Positions 26,258 through 35,263 of a stretch of DNA of 64,000 nucleotides are shown one piece after another. The DNA lies in the NCBI RefSeq assembly GCF_000738265.1, contig NZ_JFCQ01000028.1, forward strand, positions 76,648 through 140,647, written 5' to 3'. This DNA comes from Corynebacterium jeikeium. GTDB lineage: Bacteria; Actinomycetota; Actinomycetes; Mycobacteriales; Mycobacteriaceae. Position 1 is the first letter of the stretch. Each line of letters begins with the position of its first letter. The notes beneath the pieces were generated by a model. The model ran no database searches. It saw only the letters and a program-made list of their open reading frames with translations, and was not told the DNA's origin. The translations under genes and the position numbers were made by a program.

Positions 26258-26941
26258 TTACTCGTCGTATTCGCTGGCGCCAGCGTCCGAGTCTGTGTCT
26301 GCGCCAGTGCCAGTGCTGTTGCCGTTGCCCGTGCCGGTGTTTCCGTTGCCGGAGGTGCCGCCTGCGTTACCGCCGACGTTTCCACCCGGACGTTGGCCGC
26401 CTACGCTCGGACCGCCAGTGTTCCGGCCGGGCGATGGCTTGGGGGACTTGGAAGGCTTGGCGGGCTTGGAGCTTTCGGACGGCTTGTTTTCCTCAGAGGT
26501 TTCCGTTTCAGATTGTTCAGTCGTCTGAGGTACCTGCGGCGCGTAGTAGTAGTCCTGGTAGCTGCCGTAGCCGGGGCCTGCATCGGGGGTCGGCTTTGTA
26601 TCGTCGTCATCGTACTTGCCGGTGGTGGTGGGCTTGGGGTACGAGGGCTTCAGCTGCTCAGTGCTGCTAGCGCTCCCGGGAGATCCGGTTTCCGTGGAGC
26701 GCATCGTGGCGTACGCGGTGACTCCAGCAACGATGGTGGCGATCAGGCCGAGGGTCAGCACCCAGGCCCAGAACGGCATGATCCCAAAGAACTTCCGCAG
26801 GCCGGATTTTGGCTTGTCCTCTTCGAGGTCGTCCGGGGCGGTGGGGTTGGCTGGGGTTTCGGAAGGGGTTTCCTCGGCGTCGCTTACAGACTTCCCCGCG
26901 TTGAGGGGGTTGTTCTTGTCAGTCGGGTCAGCGTCAGTCAT
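26258..26941 (-). CDS. Hypothetical single-span membrane protein with low-complexity external tail
   Basis: A 227-residue protein not recognised as a known family. An acidic, Pro/Thr-rich cytoplasmic start (~50 residues) leads to one membrane span (residues ~53-80, FWAWVLTLGLIATIVAGVTAY). Then comes an external tail with an Asp/Tyr-rich part, a Ser/Lys/Pro-rich part and a Gly/Asn/Thr-rich end (GNGNTGTGNGNSTGTG). Such tails are typical of wall-spanning, poorly conserved surface proteins. It lies on the same strand as, and 90 bases upstream of, the aminotransferase gene. Confidence 0.65.
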   Translation of the reverse strand: MTDADPTDKNNPLNAGKSVSDAEETPSETPANPTAPDDLEEDKPKSGLRKFFGIMPFWAWVLTLGLIATIVAGVTAYATMRSTETGSPGSASSTEQLKPSYPKPTTTGKYDDDDTKPTPDAGPGYGSYQDYYYAPQVPQTTEQSETETSEENKPSESSKPAKPSKSPKPSPGRNTGGPSVGGQRPGGNVGGNAGGTSGNGNTGTGNGNSTGTGADTDSDAGASEYDE

Positions 26942-27129
26942 GGGAAACCTACCTCTATCTGCGGGCGTGAGGCGTCGAGCAGCACCAAGCGTTCATGCAT
27001 TCTTGCATGCCCGTGTGCGCTCCTGTCTAGGGGAGTGTCTATGAGAACTAATTCTAGGCTACGGGGTGCCCGGGGTACATTCCCAACCGGAGATTCTTGC
27101 GGTGGGTGCAAGGAGGCTTGCGGCCGGGG

Positions 27130-27240
27130 TGTCCCAAATCTTCCACTCTACTTTTAGAACCATTCTTTTCGTGCAGGTCAGAGCGTTTTGACGATCCCGT
27201 CAAGTCGGCCATTCATTCCCAAAATGGAAGATTTGGGACA
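27130..27240 (-). repeat. CTGACCTGCA inverted-repeat element, copy E3
   Basis: Read on the minus strand: TGTCCCAAATCTTCCA (27240-27225) begins the element and its perfect 16-bp complement (27145-27130) ends it. The core CTGACCTGCA occupies 27181-27172, 59 nt after the TGTC end, and TAGAGT (27150-27145) touches the right arm. An internal hairpin, TTGACG/CGTCAA, lies at 27203-27188. The left arm can alternatively pair locally through CCCAAA/TTTGGG. Same architecture as 62085-62206 and 62311-62436. It follows the terminator of the Fe-S gene on the same strand. The remaining 26942-27129 sequence shows no gene. Confidence 0.8.
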
Positions 27241-27264
27241 TCGTGCATGGGGTAGAAACGGCAA

Positions 27265-27305
27265 AGCGGCGGCGAATCCAGCATGGTGCTGGACCCGCCG
27301 CCGCT
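27265..27305 (-). terminator. Terminator of the Fe-S oxidoreductase gene
   Basis: AGCGGCGGC (27265-27273) pairs with GCCGCCGCT (27297-27305), with an inner stem TCCAGC/GCTGGA (27277-27293). It lies 25 bases past the stop of the 27330-31211 gene; on the minus strand a T-containing stretch (TTTGCCGTTTCT) follows. Confidence 0.75.
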
Positions 27306-27329
27306 ATGGAGCGTGCGACTTAGCCGCGC

Positions 27330-30300
27330 TTACTGTGCGCCTGGTGCGCCGGGAGCTCCCGGAGCGCCCGGAACGATCGTGTTCAGCTTGATCGGTCCGC
27401 CATCGTTGGCAGGCTGAGCTGGCTGGGCTGGCTGAGCTGGCTGAGCATCTTCGGCGGGAGCCTCAGCTGCCGGTGCCTTAGCCTCAGCCTCTGCTTCGGC
27501 CTGCGGCTGCTCGGCGGGAGCCTCTGCGGTTGGTGCCTCCTGTGGTGCCTCAGCCTGCGGTGCTGCTGCGGCAGCAGCCGGAGCTGCGGCGGCGGCTGCA
27601 GGGGCAGCAGGAGCGGGTGCTCCCGGAGCGCCTGGCGTCATCGCCGACAGCTTGATCGGGCCACCATCCTGTGCGGGCTGTGCCGCGGGCTGTGCGGGCT
27701 GTGCCGTCTCCGCTGCCGGAGCGGACGGAGCCGCAGGGGCAGCGGGAGCGGCAGGAGCAGCCTGCTCGGCCTTAGGAGCCTCGGCCTCTGCCGGAGCAGA
27801 CTCCCGAGCCTCCGCCTGGTCGGCGTCGTTGTCGCTGGACGCGGCAGCAGCGGCACCAGCGCCTGCAGCGACGGCGTCTGCGCCAGCAGCAGCCGCAGCC
27901 GGTGCAGCGGGAGCTGCAGCCGGGGCACCTGGTGCACCCGGAGCGCCCGGAGCGGTGGCGGTCAGCTTGATCGGACCACCGTCCTGAGCGGGCTGGGCTG
28001 CAGGCTGCGTCTGTTGAGCTGCCGGAGCTTCCTGCTCGGCATTGGGAGCCTCGGCCTCTGCCGGAGCAGACTCCTGAGCCTCCGCCTGGTCGGCGTCGTT
28101 GTCGCTGGACGCGGCAGCAGCGGCACCAGTGCCTGCAGCGACGGCACCTGCGCCAGCAGCAGCCGCAGCCGGTGCTGCGGGAGCTGCAGCTGGAGCGCCT
28201 GGTGCGCCCGGAGCGGTGGCGGTCAGCTTGATCGGACCACCATCCTGAGCGGGCTGGGCTGCAGGCTGCGTCTGTTGAGCTGCCGGAGCTTCCTGCTCGG
28301 CCTTGGGAGCCTCGGCCTCAGCGGACTTGGCTGGCTCCGCCTTCGGAGCAGCAGGAGCGCCTGGAGCGCCAGGAGCACCCGGTGCACCCGGGGCAGCAGG
28401 TGCGCCAGCCTTTGGAGCAGCCGGAGCTGCAGGAGCACCCGGAGCACCCGGAGCTGCCGGTGCGCCAGCCTTTGGAGCGGCCGGAGCTGCCGGTGCGCCA
28501 GGGGCACCCGGAGCTGCCGGAGCACCCGGAGCTGCCGGAGCACCCGGGGCAGCAGGTGCGCCAGCCTTTGGAGTAGCCGGAGCAGCAGGAGCGCCAGGGG
28601 CAGCAGGTGCGCCAGCGGAAGGTGCTGCAGGAGCCGCCGGTGCACCAGGAGCGGAAGGCGCTGCCGGTGCTGCAGGAGCAGCCGGAGCGGCCGGTGCTGC
28701 AGGAGCACTCGGAGCACTCGGGGCAGCAGCAGCGGCACCAGCGGCCGCGGCACCCGCGGCGGCAGCGCCACCAGCAGCGGCTGCGGCTTCCTTCTTCTTC
28801 TTGGCCTCTTCAGCCTTGCGCTTCTTTTCCTCGGCAGCCTTCTTCTTGGCTTCTTCCTCGGCCTTGCGCTCGGCTTCCTCGCGAGCCAGCTTCTCCTCGT
28901 CAACCCAGCCGCGCTCCGGTGCTACCAGGAACTCCGGAGACTTCGGTGCAGGCAGCTCGCCGTCGACCAGGACGGACTCGCGGAACATCTGGGCGATATC
29001 CAGAACCTTGGTGCGGTCTTCCTTGTTCTCGATCTCAGACTGACGGTTGTTCACACCGTCGGTCATCATCGTCTTACAGAACGGGCAGCCGATGGCGATG
29101 GCGTCCGAGCCGGTAGCCAGAGCCTCGTCCGTACGGTTTAGGTTGATGCGCTCGCCCAGGTGCTCTTCCATCCACATGCGGGCACCGCCAGCACCACAGC
29201 AGAAGCCGGTATCGCGGTTGCGATCCATCTCCACCAGGTTGGCGCCGGAGGCACCGATCAGCTCACGCGGAGCCTCGAAGACCTTGTTGTGGCGACCCAG
29301 GAAGCACGGATCGTGGTAGGTGACCTGACGGCCGTTCTGCGGTGCAGATACCGGCTCCAGGCGACCCTCACGGATCAACTTGTTCAGCAGCTGGGTGTGG
29401 TGGACAACCTGGTAGTTACCGCCCAGATCCGGGTACTCGTTGCGCAGGGTGTTGAAGCAGTGTGCACAGGTCACAACAATCTTGCGCTGCTTCGGAGGCA
29501 CGCCCTCGAAAGCGTTATCCAGCATCTCGATGTTCTGCTCTGCCAGCATCTGGAAGAGGAACTCGTTACCGGCGCGGCGGGCGGAGTCACCAGTACAGCC
29601 CTCGCCCTCGCCCAGCACGGCGAACTTCACGCCGGCGGTGTACAGCAGGTCAGCGACGGCACGCGTGGTCTTCACAGCGTTGTCGTCATACACGCCCGCA
29701 CAGCCGACCCAGAACAGGTACTCGGTGTCGTCGAAGTTCTCGATGTCCTCGCCGAAGACCGGCACCTCGATGCCGTCTTCCTTGGCCTTCTGGATCCAGT
29801 CGGAGCGCTTGTTGTTGTTCTGGCCCCACGGGTTGCCCTTGGTCTCCAGGTTCTTGAACAGGCCACCCAGCTCGGTCGGGAAGTCAGACTCAACAAGCAC
29901 CTGGTAGCGGCGCATATCGACGATGTGGTCGATGTGCTCGATGTCTACCGGGCACTGTTCAACACAGGCACCACAGTTGGTGCAGGACCACAGCACGTCG
30001 GGGTCGATAACACCCATCTCGCCCGCAGCGACAAGCTGCAGCAAAGGCATGTCCGCGTGGGCGTCAACAGAAGGATCGTCCAGAACGGCAGTGTCGGCGG
30101 CACCTTCGCCGGAGAACATGCCACCTGCGTGGGCAGCGTCCTTGCGCGCGGCCTTCAGGTACGGCGCGGACTCGATAGCGTGGTCGCGCAGGCTGGTGAT
30201 CAGCAGCTTCGGGCTCAGCGGCTTCGCGGTGTTCCAAGCCGGGCACTGCTCCTGGCAGCGGCCACACTCGGTACACGAGGTGAAGTCCATCCAGCCCTTC

Positions 30301-31211
30301 CAGGTGAAGTCGTCGATCTTGCCAACGCCGATCGCGTCTTCCTCTGGATCTGCATTCTCCATGGTCAGCATACGACCACCGGAGGTTAGCGGCTTCGCGG
30401 CGCCCAGGGCGTTGCGGCCGTCAGCGTTGCGCTTCAGGAAGATGTTGAAGAACGCCATGAAGCGGTGCCATGCCACGCCCCACTTGACGTTCTGACCCAC
30501 GATGAACAGCCAGATCATGCCGGACAGCAGCTTGATCAGCGCGAAGATGGAAACCAGCAGCGGGGATTCCGGCAGGATCTTGGCCAGCTGCATGGTGAAG
30601 AAGTCGGTGGCCGCGTGGCCGCCCTCGTAGCTGGCGAAGGTGGCGATCTTGGAGGCCTTCACGAAGATCATGCCCAGGCCCTCGATCAGCACAACGGCCT
30701 CGACGAAGTACGCCGCGCCGGAGTTAGAGCCGTAGAAACGGGCCTTCTTATCCTTGTCGCCGATCTTCTGGCGAATGATGATCAGCGTGATGATGCCGAT
30801 GACGGTGCCCAGGCCCAGCAGCTCGTCCACGAAGTGGTACAGGCCCCAGCCACCGATGATGGGCCAGCCGCCCTCGGGGTCGAAGATCTGAATGTAGGCC
30901 TCGAACCACACCATGGCTCCCAGCAGGAAGCCGACCATGACCAGCCAGTGGGCGATTGCCACGCCGGGCTTCTTGGCCATCTTGGTGTGGCCGATGATCT
31001 CCTTGATCAGGTTCATCAGTCGGCCGGCGGGGTTGTCCGTCCTCTTCAGCGCCGGTTGGCCCAGTCGGATCGTGGTAAAGATCTGCGCCGCGCCACGGAT
31101 GAAGAAAATCCAGGCGGGCAGTGAAAGCAGTGCGCCAATGATGCCCAGCGGAACGGTGATGTTCCACGGAATGTCATTGGAGGTCGCCTGCCCTGCTGCA
31201 AGCAGGTCCAT
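27330..31211 (-). CDS. Membrane-bound Fe-S oxidoreductase (Rv0338c-like; NarI-like plus HdrD-like) with Ala/Pro repeat tail
   Basis: A protein of 1293 residues. Residues ~1-270 carry about six membrane spans resembling the NarI/DsrM haem-b subunit. Two 4Fe-4S motifs follow (CTECGRCQEQCP near 312; CTNCGACVEQCP near 409), then two CCG domains of the HdrD/GlpC type (CAHCFNTL; FCCGAGGARMW). It should pass electrons between quinone and a thiol or organic-acid partner; Rv0338c, its counterpart, has no settled substrate. From about residue 770 a Lys/Glu/Ala helix leads into ~500 residues of Ala/Pro/Gly low complexity with four DGGPIKL blocks. The ATG at 31211 follows GAGGAGC; a GTG at 31244 is the alternative. 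The promoter lies just upstream. Confidence 0.85.
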   Translation of the reverse strand: MDLLAAGQATSNDIPWNITVPLGIIGALLSLPAWIFFIRGAAQIFTTIRLGQPALKRTDNPAGRLMNLIKEIIGHTKMAKKPGVAIAHWLVMVGFLLGAMVWFEAYIQIFDPEGGWPIIGGWGLYHFVDELLGLGTVIGIITLIIIRQKIGDKDKKARFYGSNSGAAYFVEAVVLIEGLGMIFVKASKIATFASYEGGHAATDFFTMQLAKILPESPLLVSIFALIKLLSGMIWLFIVGQNVKWGVAWHRFMAFFNIFLKRNADGRNALGAAKPLTSGGRMLTMENADPEEDAIGVGKIDDFTWKGWMDFTSCTECGRCQEQCPAWNTAKPLSPKLLITSLRDHAIESAPYLKAARKDAAHAGGMFSGEGAADTAVLDDPSVDAHADMPLLQLVAAGEMGVIDPDVLWSCTNCGACVEQCPVDIEHIDHIVDMRRYQVLVESDFPTELGGLFKNLETKGNPWGQNNNKRSDWIQKAKEDGIEVPVFGEDIENFDDTEYLFWVGCAGVYDDNAVKTTRAVADLLYTAGVKFAVLGEGEGCTGDSARRAGNEFLFQMLAEQNIEMLDNAFEGVPPKQRKIVVTCAHCFNTLRNEYPDLGGNYQVVHHTQLLNKLIREGRLEPVSAPQNGRQVTYHDPCFLGRHNKVFEAPRELIGASGANLVEMDRNRDTGFCCGAGGARMWMEEHLGERINLNRTDEALATGSDAIAIGCPFCKTMMTDGVNNRQSEIENKEDRTKVLDIAQMFRESVLVDGELPAPKSPEFLVAPERGWVDEEKLAREEAERKAEEEAKKKAAEEKKRKAEEAKKKKEAAAAAGGAAAAGAAAAGAAAAAPSAPSAPAAPAAPAAPAAPAAPSAPGAPAAPAAPSAGAPAAPGAPAAPATPKAGAPAAPGAPAAPGAPAAPGAPGAPAAPAAPKAGAPAAPGAPGAPAAPAAPKAGAPAAPGAPGAPGAPGAPAAPKAEPAKSAEAEAPKAEQEAPAAQQTQPAAQPAQDGGPIKLTATAPGAPGAPAAAPAAPAAAAAGAGAVAAGTGAAAAASSDNDADQAEAQESAPAEAEAPNAEQEAPAAQQTQPAAQPAQDGGPIKLTATAPGAPGAPGAPAAAPAAPAAAAAGADAVAAGAGAAAAASSDNDADQAEARESAPAEAEAPKAEQAAPAAPAAPAAPSAPAAETAQPAQPAAQPAQDGGPIKLSAMTPGAPGAPAPAAPAAAAAAPAAAAAAPQAEAPQEAPTAEAPAEQPQAEAEAEAKAPAAEAPAEDAQPAQPAQPAQPANDGGPIKLNTIVPGAPGAPGAPGAQ
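27780..28320 (-). repeat. Tandem coding repeat, period 261-270 bp, in the Fe-S protein tail
   Basis: The block beginning TCGGCCTCTGCCGGAGCAGA recurs at 27781 and 28051 (270 bases apart), and a diverged copy starts near 28312 (261 further). The nearly identical DNA implies recent duplication of a ~90-residue unit that includes DGGPIKLTATAPGAPG. Outside it, GAPGAPAAP triplet-style expansions extend to about 28790. Confidence 0.8.
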
Positions 31212-31230
31212 TATTGTGCTCCTCGCAAGT

Positions 31231-31258
31231 CCTGTATGAGCCACGTTGACTCAGTCAA
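31231..31258 (-). promoter_or_regulatory. Promoter of the Fe-S oxidoreductase gene
   Basis: On the minus strand TTGACT (31258-31253) and TACAGG (31236-31231) are 16 bases apart and end 20 bases before the ATG at 31211. Confidence 0.55.
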
Positions 31259-31400
31259 GTAGTTCACATCCGAGCTGGAATCGGAATATGTATGAACTAA
31301 TTACTTGCTAGGTAGATTAACAATTGAACAGGGCTTTGGTGAAGTTTTCTCCGCTGGTCGCACCTATTTTTTGGCAGTATTTTAGAAACGGCGATGTTGC

Positions 31401-32261
31401 TTAAATATCCCGAGCTGCTGTGTTGTGCGCCACAGAAATGATCGCTTTCCGGGCTGCGCGCCCTGCCGTTGAATGTCGCAGATGGTATAGGCGGTTGCCG
31501 CTAGCGCCTTCGTGGAGGATGACTGTGGCTCCATTTTTCTTTAATTTCGACGCCTCGTCGACGATCCCCGGGCTTCCCTTATCCTTCTTGGCGAAGAAGA
31601 TGTGTACTTCAGTGTCTAACGCACGGTCTGTGATCGAACTATCGGCTCCGAAGAGCTGTTTCAGTAGGGTTATGTCTTTAGCTTGGGGCGCCAGCAGCAC
31701 AATGGTGCGCGGTGCGGTCGCTTCCTGGAGTGCGTCCAATAACTCGGGGATGCATGACGATTCCGCTATGGCTGTTACGAGTTGAGGGCCGTGGTCCGTT
31801 AGGAGGTTGCGGTAGGTCTGGCGAATGGTCGCAGAGCCTGTGGGGGAGGCGGTAGCGGTTGAAGATGCTGTGCCGGGGTGCGTTGAAGATGCTGTGGTGG
31901 GGTGTGGGGGAGGAGTGGAAGGTGATGTGGAAGTTTTATTGGCGCGGGGGATTGGTATTTCAACTCGAAGATCGGTTTCCGCGAGTTGCCAGGCGAGGTT
32001 CCAATGTCTGTTTGTGAATGGCTCCGAGGGGGAGTGTGGCGCAATAAAAAGAACAGCCTGTGAAGCTGCGTGTTCGGGTGGAATCTCCGCCAAGGCGGAA
32101 GTGTGCGGGCTGTAGCGCGTGGCGTCGGTGGCATGAGAGCCCCTGAACTGCATAGGGGCAATGGAGTAGACGGTATGTGTATCGCAGGGGTGGGAGCTCA
32201 TTGTGAAATGCTGTCGCAACGCATGAGGGGGTTCAGGGGTGGCGCGGGTGAAGATGTCCAT
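31401..32261 (-). CDS. Hypothetical protein divergent from the ABC transporter
   Basis: About 286 residues from the ATG at 32261; the frame is open to a TTG at 32360, and no start has a good ribosome site, so the N-terminus is uncertain. I recognise no family. The middle is a Ser/Thr/Pro/His-rich run (residues ~105-140) between two more ordered parts. The C-terminal part (TIVLLAPQAKD, EVHIFFAKKDKG) has the alternating strand-helix look of an alpha/beta fold, perhaps a degenerate hydrolase, but no catalytic motif is visible. It shares its upstream region with the oppA-like gene, and a pair of similar palindromes lies there, so co-regulation with the transporter is plausible. Confidence 0.55.
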   Translation of the reverse strand: MDIFTRATPEPPHALRQHFTMSSHPCDTHTVYSIAPMQFRGSHATDATRYSPHTSALAEIPPEHAASQAVLFIAPHSPSEPFTNRHWNLAWQLAETDLRVEIPIPRANKTSTSPSTPPPHPTTASSTHPGTASSTATASPTGSATIRQTYRNLLTDHGPQLVTAIAESSCIPELLDALQEATAPRTIVLLAPQAKDITLLKQLFGADSSITDRALDTEVHIFFAKKDKGSPGIVDEASKLKKNGATVILHEGASGNRLYHLRHSTAGRAARKAIISVAHNTAARDI

Positions 32262-32277
32262 GGCGTCCAAGCTTAAG

Positions 32278-32392
32278 GCACCCTGCGGTGCTGTCGAGAA
32301 AAGTTCAAGGGGTTGAAATCTAAATATGCCGTAAGGTAGTTTCTTTTCTAATAATGACAATGAATTGCAATAAGCACCTTAAATAGGGTGCT
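32278..32392. promoter_or_regulatory. Paired palindromes between the unknown gene and the transporter operon
   Basis: AGCACC-N8-GGTGCT (32373-32392) lies 15 bases before the oppA start, and GCACC-CTGC-GGTGC (32278-32291) lies 17 bases before the ATG of the divergent gene. The half-sites are the same and both stand close to a CTTAA. They could be operators for one local regulator. A short AT-rich stretch (TAATGACAATGAATTGCAAT) between them is weakly reminiscent of zinc-uptake regulator sites. Confidence 0.35.
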
Positions 32393-32407
32393 GGACAGGA
32401 ATGACGT

Positions 32408-34024
32408 ATGCGAACAAAACTGCGGCGAGGGGCAGCATGTGCCTTAACCAGCGTGATGATTGGAGGGGCGCTGGTAGCCTGCGGTGACCCGAGCCGCCAA
32501 GCTTCCGGTGGGGAGGGCCAGTACCCCACCCGGCTGGTTTTGGCAGACCGTAAAGCTGGCGATGGATTCCACCCAGCGACGGGATATGCCCAAACCGGGG
32601 TGAGCCCGATCTACGACGGTCTGCTGCGACCAGAGCCATCGTCGTCAGACAAGGTTCCGAACTTTGTGCCAGCACTGGCTGCGGAAATGCCGAAACACAA
32701 TGCTGACTCCACGAAGTGGACTGTGAAGCTCAAAGAAGGAGTGAAGTTCAGCGATGGTTCTGATTTCGATGCCGAAGATGTGAAGGCATCGTATGACGTA
32801 GCCAAAGACATTTCCGTCGGTTCCGAAGTAGTCAGCCGCTACGACATCATCGACGAGGTGCAGATCCAAGATCCGCACACCGTGGTGTTTAAGTTGCGTT
32901 CCCCACTTGCCGAAATGTTGTCGCGACTCACCTACGCGATCGCTCCCTCCGAGATGCTGGGCAAAGGGGCAGTTACCCAAAGCAAGCTGAATACCGAACC
33001 CGTGGGTACTGGCGCTTACCACCTGAAGGAGCGCCGGGGTGATGAAACGATCTTTGAAGCCAACGACAACTATTTTGACGGTGCGCCGGAAGTCAAGGAA
33101 TTGGTTGTTACGACCGCTGCGGATGATACGGCCCGCGCGCAGCGCGTAGCTGCTGGTGAAATTGATGGTGCGGCTATTCCGCCCAGCCAGCTGAAGGGGT
33201 TAGAAGGTAAGGATGGTATCAGCGTGGATGTCACCAAGACGGCTGATTGGCGGGGTATTTCTTTCCCTGAAACGCCCGAGTTCGCCGATCCGAAGGTGCG
33301 CTTGGCATTGAACCTCGCCGCTGATCGGCAGGCATTTATTGATGGACCATTGGCAGGGCAGGGCACTCCGATCTCTGGACTATTGTCCTCAATCTACGGT
33401 GATGCCCACGATCCATCCCTGGATTTCCAACACGACGTGGCCAAAGCGGAGAAACTACTCGATGAAGCTGGGTGGAAGAAGAACAGCCAGGGTGTGCGGG
33501 AAAAAGACGGTAAGCCCTTCCACGTAGACCTCTACTATGCAGGCAACGACACGCTACGCCGAGACATCGCCATCGAGTTCGCCTCGCAGATGAAGAAGCT
33601 GGGCCTAGAGTTCGAAACCAAGTCCAGCACGTGGCATGACATCGAACCGAAGGTACACGATGTGTCGGTCGTTTTGGGCGGCGGATCGGCCCCTTATGAC
33701 GCCACGGTGATGGCCTATGAGTATTTGCACACACGCACACCCGCGACGGGTAAGTGGGCCAATCCAGGCAACTACGGCTCCAAGAAAATGGATGACCTGC
33801 TGGATGAGACGCGCAGTGAGAACGAAGAGGCGAAGCGCAACCAACTGTGGCGCAAGATCCAAGCCGAGCACGCAGAAAACCCATCCATGCTGGCTTTGGC
33901 GAACGTCAACCACATTTACGTCTCAAAGGAAAATTCGTGGAAGAAACCGAATCTCCTGCTCGAGCCCCATATTCACGGCGTGACGTGGGGGCCTTGGTGG
34001 CGCCTAGTCGCTTGGAAGAAATAA
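32408..34024 (+). CDS. ABC transporter substrate-binding lipoprotein, SBP family 5 (OppA/DppA/NikA type)
   Basis: A 538-residue exported lipoprotein. The signal peptide ends in the lipobox GALVACGDPS. The body has the family-5 features: SPIYDGLLRPEP, WTVKLKEGVKFSDGSDFDAEDVKASYD, EPVGTGAYHLKE and the C-terminal GVTWGPWWRL. This family binds peptides, nickel-chelates or other small ligands; the sequence does not tell which. It begins a four-gene transcript with both permeases and both ATPases, giving a complete importer. Confidence 0.88.
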   Translation: MRTKLRRGAACALTSVMIGGALVACGDPSRQASGGEGQYPTRLVLADRKAGDGFHPATGYAQTGVSPIYDGLLRPEPSSSDKVPNFVPALAAEMPKHNADSTKWTVKLKEGVKFSDGSDFDAEDVKASYDVAKDISVGSEVVSRYDIIDEVQIQDPHTVVFKLRSPLAEMLSRLTYAIAPSEMLGKGAVTQSKLNTEPVGTGAYHLKERRGDETIFEANDNYFDGAPEVKELVVTTAADDTARAQRVAAGEIDGAAIPPSQLKGLEGKDGISVDVTKTADWRGISFPETPEFADPKVRLALNLAADRQAFIDGPLAGQGTPISGLLSSIYGDAHDPSLDFQHDVAKAEKLLDEAGWKKNSQGVREKDGKPFHVDLYYAGNDTLRRDIAIEFASQMKKLGLEFETKSSTWHDIEPKVHDVSVVLGGGSAPYDATVMAYEYLHTRTPATGKWANPGNYGSKKMDDLLDETRSENEEAKRNQLWRKIQAEHAENPSMLALANVNHIYVSKENSWKKPNLLLEPHIHGVTWGPWWRLVAWKK

Positions 34025-34027
34025 CTC

Positions 34028-35263
34028 ATGAGAGCGGTTTCTACCACTTCTTCTGCTGCTAACTCCGCTCATGGCAGAGCCGCTGTGAACACTGCGGACG
34101 TTCACACCGCTGAAGGTCACACTGGTGCTGGTCATCCTGCTCCTGGTCACGTTGGTGCTGTTCGGATTGCAGATAAGACAAGCTCGGCTGGAGCATCTCA
34201 TTCAAACGGAGTTTCCGGTTCAGACGGGGCACCCACTTCAGCAAAAACTCGGCAGTCCTGGCGCAGGTTTGTATTGCCGGGGCGCCGGGATAACCTCGGC
34301 GGGATCGGCCGGATGGTTGGTACGCGCTTGTTGCTCATTGCCGTGACAACCGTGGTGGTCAGCTTCATCATGTTCGGCCTCGCTGCCTTGTCGCCGTTTG
34401 ATCCCCTTGCGCACCACCTCGGCGCGAACTACGGCAACTACACTGCCGAAGAACGCGCGAGCATTGCCTCTTCTTTGGGGCTCGACGCCCCGTGGTACCA
34501 GCAATGGGCCTCCTGGTGGGGGCACGTTTTTACAGGTGATCTGGGTTGGTCCCGGGTGTACAGCAAACCGGTTGTTGAAGTTATTGGCGAGCGCCTGCCG
34601 TGGACGATGCTGCTATCCGGAGCGGGCCTGTTGCTGATGCTGGCGATTGCAGCGCTTCTCGGCTTGAGTGCTGCTCGCCGACCCGGCGGAGTGATGGATC
34701 GGGCGATAACCGCGTTGGGCGTATTTGTGGCAGCTACTCCTTCCTACATTTATGCCCTAGGAAGCGTGCTATTTTTTGGCGTGTTCTGGCACCTCATCCC
34801 CGTGGGAGGAGCCGCGCCGGTCGGTAAGTCCCCGTCACTGGGAACGGTGGGGCCATATCTCATCGCACCGGCTGTCGTTCTAGCGATCTCGCAGCTGTCG
34901 TGGCCTTTGTTGACGATGCAACGCGCTACTGCCGAAGCCGTTGAGTCGCCAGCGGTTGCCAACGCGCGCTTGCGTGGTCTCTCCGAACACACGATCCTCG
35001 TTCGGCATGTGCTGCCTATGTCGCTCATGCCGCTGATCACTTTGATCGGAGCGCGCCTCGGCGAGATGGTCGTCGGAGCAGTGATTGTGGAAACGGTTTT
35101 CTCCTGGCCGGGGTTGGCGCAAGCCACGGTGGAATCGGCTGTGGCCGTGGACTTTCACCTGCTGGCATTCACCACGGTCGCGACCACGGTAGTGGTGATG
35201 TTGGGATCTCTATTGAGCGATCTGTCCTACGTATTGATCGACCCGAGGGTAAGCGATGTCTAA
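34028..35263 (+). CDS. ABC transporter permease, OppB/DppB type, with His-rich N-terminal extension
   Basis: A 411-residue integral membrane protein with the six-span OppB fold (RMVGTRLLLIAVTTVVVSFIMF, then the periplasmic loop, and the EAA region near LRGLSEHTILVRHVLPMS). Ordinary members begin near RMVGTRLL. Here about 85 extra residues precede, with six His in a Gly/Ala/Thr background (VHTAEGHTGAGHPAPGHVG). The extension would be cytoplasmic and could bind a divalent metal. It starts three bases after the binding-protein gene stop and overlaps the next gene by eight bases. Confidence 0.85.
   Translation: MRAVSTTSSAANSAHGRAAVNTADVHTAEGHTGAGHPAPGHVGAVRIADKTSSAGASHSNGVSGSDGAPTSAKTRQSWRRFVLPGRRDNLGGIGRMVGTRLLLIAVTTVVVSFIMFGLAALSPFDPLAHHLGANYGNYTAEERASIASSLGLDAPWYQQWASWWGHVFTGDLGWSRVYSKPVVEVIGERLPWTMLLSGAGLLLMLAIAALLGLSAARRPGGVMDRAITALGVFVAATPSYIYALGSVLFFGVFWHLIPVGGAAPVGKSPSLGTVGPYLIAPAVVLAISQLSWPLLTMQRATAEAVESPAVANARLRGLSEHTILVRHVLPMSLMPLITLIGARLGEMVVGAVIVETVFSWPGLAQATVESAVAVDFHLLAFTTVATTVVVMLGSLLSDLSYVLIDPRVSDV

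Noticed and set aside
28014-29141. Long Ser/Arg/Cys-rich plus-strand open frame, and several others over 27.6-29.1 kb
   Set aside because: Antisense shadows of the GC-rich Ala/Pro repeat tail of the Fe-S protein; composition is an artefact of the repeat.
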